DNA of 15,122 nucleotides from Mycobacterium sp. (GTDB lineage: Bacteria > Actinomycetota > Actinomycetes > Mycobacteriales > Mycobacteriaceae), in NCBI GenBank assembly GCA_025965815.1, contig JAOPWF010000133.1, positions 1-15,122 of the forward strand, written 5' to 3'. Below are positions 13,650 to 15,122 of this stretch, in pieces (positions within the stretch are counted from its first letter, which is position 1; each line of letters starts with the position of its first letter). Below the pieces are notes generated by a model. It was not told the origin of the DNA. It was given only the letters and a program-made list of their open reading frames with translations, and did no database searches. Both the position numbers and the translations under genes were made by a program.

Positions 13650-14672
13650 GTGGATCGGTCGCGTCTGCACGCCGCGGCCGCCGCCTGCCTCGTCGCCTCG
13701 GGGCTCTTCGTCGGAAGTGCATGTAGCGCCGTCGCGTTCGGCGACACCGGGCCCGAGCCGGGGAACTCCCGTGATCAGCACAGCGACGGGGGCGGCGACC
13801 CGGGCGGCCCCAATCGGGGGCGGACGTCCGACGGCGCGGAAAATTCGGGGAACAAGGGGCCCAAGCGGACCCAGGGTTCATCGGGCGTCGGCGAATCGAC
13901 GGACAAGCCCCGCGGGGACAAGCCGGGCGAAGGCGGACCCAGGCCGGGACGTGACGGAGACTCCAGTGGGCAGCTGCCGTCCAAGGCCGACGGTTCCTCG
14001 AACCCCAAGCCGCCGAACCCGCCCAAAGATCCAGGTGGCGAATCTCCTCCACCGCCATGGGAAGAGCCACCACCACTGCCATGTGAGGTCGAGTGCCCCG
14101 GTGAGCCTCCGGGTCAGCCACCACCACCACCACCACCCACCAGCGGTGGCGGTGGTGGTGGCGGCCAACAGCCCGAGTTCCATCCGACACCGCCGCCGGA
14201 TATCCAGCTTCCCCACGAACTGCAGCTGGGTCAGCCGGCCGAACCCGGAGTGGTCAGCGCCCTCCCGGGTGCCGCAGGCGCAGTCGTCGGAGCCGGCACG
14301 GTGGCCGCACCGCTGGCCGTTCCGCTGGTACCGCTGCCCGCGGTTCCGGGGATCGGCTTCGGCGGCGCGGGCGGCTCGGCGGCGCTTGGAGTTCCGGGCG
14401 CGCCGAACGCGGTGATCGGCCGACTCCCCGCCGCGCGGGCACCGTTGCCTACAAGTACCGGCAGCACCATCGGTATGCCGGGGTCGTCGTTTCGGGTCGG
14501 GTACGCGCATTATCTGCGAACGGCCGGAATGTCGCAGCTGGCGGCCTTGGCACTTCCGGGTGTAGCGGGCATGCTTGTACTCACCGGTGCCGGGGGATTA
14601 CTGGGGTACCGCCAGGCCAAGGCAGGCCACGCGGTGCGGACCGGTGGAACCGCACGGTTCCTGGAGGAGTAA
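13650..14672 (+). CDS. Secreted Pro/Gly-rich protein with C-terminal membrane segment, unknown
   Basis: This 340-residue protein starts at GTG 13650, with AGGTGG at 9 bp and GAGG at 4 bp upstream. A signal peptide covers about 1-30 (ACLVASGLFVGSACSAVAFGD). Residues 31-185 are low-complexity and probably disordered, rich in Gly, Pro, Ser, Asp and Lys, with PPPPPPPTSGGGGGGG near 157-172 and an isolated pair of cysteines in LPCEVECPG. Residues 200-270 are Ala/Pro/Val/Gly-rich. The C-terminus (about 282-340) has FRVGYAHYLRTAGMSQ, a hydrophobic helix (LAALALPGVAGMLVLTGAGGLLGY) and a basic tail ending FLEE. It looks like a surface or cell-wall-spanning protein anchored at its C-terminus. I do not recognise a family. 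The metallopeptidase gene follows after 57 bp and may share its transcript. Confidence 0.75.
   Translation: MDRSRLHAAAAACLVASGLFVGSACSAVAFGDTGPEPGNSRDQHSDGGGDPGGPNRGRTSDGAENSGNKGPKRTQGSSGVGESTDKPRGDKPGEGGPRPGRDGDSSGQLPSKADGSSNPKPPNPPKDPGGESPPPPWEEPPPLPCEVECPGEPPGQPPPPPPPTSGGGGGGGQQPEFHPTPPPDIQLPHELQLGQPAEPGVVSALPGAAGAVVGAGTVAAPLAVPLVPLPAVPGIGFGGAGGSAALGVPGAPNAVIGRLPAARAPLPTSTGSTIGMPGSSFRVGYAHYLRTAGMSQLAALALPGVAGMLVLTGAGGLLGYRQAKAGHAVRTGGTARFLEE
14118..14162 (+). repeat. CCA/GGT triplet inverted repeat within the Pro/Gly-rich gene
   Basis: A run of CCA triplets (14118-14136), encoding the proline stretch, is followed after a short loop by GGT triplets (14145-14162), encoding the glycine stretch. 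The two arms are reverse complements over about 17 bp with one mismatch, so mRNA could fold into a strong hairpin in mid-gene. The simple repeats are also prone to slippage. Confidence 0.7.
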
Positions 14673-14679
14673 CTGTGCG

Positions 14680-14692
14680 CCCTCGTTGAGGG
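14680..14692 (+). terminator. Small hairpin after the Pro/Gly-rich gene
   Basis: CCCTC-GTT-GAGGG forms a 5-bp stem shortly after the TAA at 14670-14672. There is no U tract and the next gene starts only 38 bp further on, so it may be incidental. Confidence 0.2.
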
Positions 14693-14729
14693 TCCGCAGC
14701 GGATAACGGTTTCGCCGAGAGGGGGTCGA

Positions 14730-15122
14730 GTGCCTGCCAGTCGCAGTGTCACCAGATCGGTTAGTGCCGTGCTCGACATGGCCCCGCGCCGCGGCGAAGT
14801 GTCGCTACTCCGCTTGGTCAGCGCCGTCAGTGCCGACCGGGCGCGACCGATCGAAGTGGAGATGGCCGAGCTGCCCACGGGGGTCTGCGGGCAGTGGCGG
14901 CAGTACGTCGACCACGATGTCTTCCTCATCCAGCAGGGTCTGCCCGCGTGGGATCGCACCCTGGCCCACGAACTCGGTCATCTGGTTCTGGGCCACGAGG
15001 GCATTCCGGTAGTGCAGGCCGCTCGCGACACCGCCGAATTGGCCAGCGACGACCTGATCGGGTACATGCTCAACCAGCGCACCGGCTGCATGGGTCCGAG
15101 CGGGGAGGATGCCGAGCAGGAA
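14730..15122 (+). CDS. ImmA/IrrE-like zinc metallopeptidase (3' partial)
   Basis: The frame is open from GTG 14730 to the window end, giving 131 residues (start VPASRSVTRSVSAVL). GAGAGGGGG lies about 4 bp before the GTG; M17 at 14778 is a weaker alternative. The diagnostic motif is LAHELGHLVLGH at about 88-99, an HExxH zinc site in the context typical of ImmA/IrrE (M78) peptidases and the ParH-like proteins of actinobacteria, with DVFLIQQGLPAWDRT before it. Such peptidases usually cleave a partner repressor encoded next door, often an XRE-type regulator. No partner is seen upstream, so it may lie beyond 15122. The hydrophilic DDLIGYMLNQRTGC part follows. The missing C-terminus prevents a firmer assignment. 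Confidence 0.8.
   Translation, partial: MPASRSVTRSVSAVLDMAPRRGEVSLLRLVSAVSADRARPIEVEMAELPTGVCGQWRQYVDHDVFLIQQGLPAWDRTLAHELGHLVLGHEGIPVVQAARDTAELASDDLIGYMLNQRTGCMGPSGEDAEQE

Noticed and set aside
13105..14190. Long minus-strand ORF (361 codons) across the Rv3850 promoter region
   Set aside because: It overlaps two better supported genes, is Arg/Pro-rich as expected for an off-frame GC-rich reading, and has no ribosome-binding site or recognisable motif.
13878..14510. Minus-strand ORF with a poly-tryptophan run
   Set aside because: The Trp run is the antisense reading of the CCA triplets in the Pro/Gly-rich gene. A real protein with such a run and no other feature is unlikely.
1..15122. CRISPR array, tRNA or rRNA gene, insertion sequence or prophage
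   Set aside because: No regularly spaced direct repeats, cloverleaf sequence, transposase motif or terminal inverted repeats were seen on reading. The only tandem repeats are the EthR operator and codon repeats.

Overview
The window looks like a chromosomal segment of a nontuberculous mycobacterium (Mycolicibacterium type). It is GC-rich, uses GTG starts freely, and its gene order follows the Mycobacterium tuberculosis block Rv3858c to Rv3850. The recognisable orthologues, left to right, are gltD, the PHP protein Rv3856c, ethR, ethA, the RraA-like Rv3853, the H-NS-like Rv3852 and Rv3850, each in the relative orientation expected from M. tuberculosis. These assignments rest on recalled family sequences and synteny, not on a search.

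Layout. Positions 2-1330 hold the 3' part of gltD (glutamate synthase small subunit), followed by a 46-residue basic ORF at 1510-1650. A minus-strand pair, epoxide hydrolase then LLM oxidoreductase (3775 down to 1730), sits between gltD and the PHP gene. The HhH-PHP protein (3813-4823) is tail to tail with a Y-family DNA polymerase (6038-4827), and the stop codons are 3 bp apart. That polymerase lies 23 bp downstream of ethR. ethR and ethA diverge from a 76-bp region that is almost entirely repressor operator. ethA runs into rraA, and the two convergent stops share one TTAA. rraA lies directly behind a TipAL-type MerR regulator, which follows the H-NS-like gene.

From 13447 down to 10167 a tightly packed minus-strand run links the Rv3850 homologue, a His-containing membrane protein, a YcnI/DUF1775 protein, a CopC-like protein and a CopD-like membrane protein. 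I read this as a copper-handling module inserted between the Rv3850 and Rv3852 homologues. On the plus strand at the right end are a secreted Pro/Gly-rich protein and the start of an HELGH (ImmA/IrrE-like) metallopeptidase that runs off the window.

The regulatory sites are the richest part of the window: (1) three exact 20-bp tandem units between ethR and ethA, with a promoter placing the ethA start at its own ATG; (2) a perfect 14-bp LexA-type SOS palindrome over the start codon of the DinB polymerase; (3) a 23-bp near-perfect palindrome in a 19-bp promoter spacer before the MerR gene, again implying a leaderless mRNA and putting rraA under MerR control. No tRNA, rRNA, CRISPR array, insertion sequence or prophage gene is visible. 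I see no single wholly undescribed system. The best candidates for new biology are the SOS-controlled DinB beside a polymerase-less PolX-like protein, the MerR-RraA operon, and the copper cluster joined to Rv3850.
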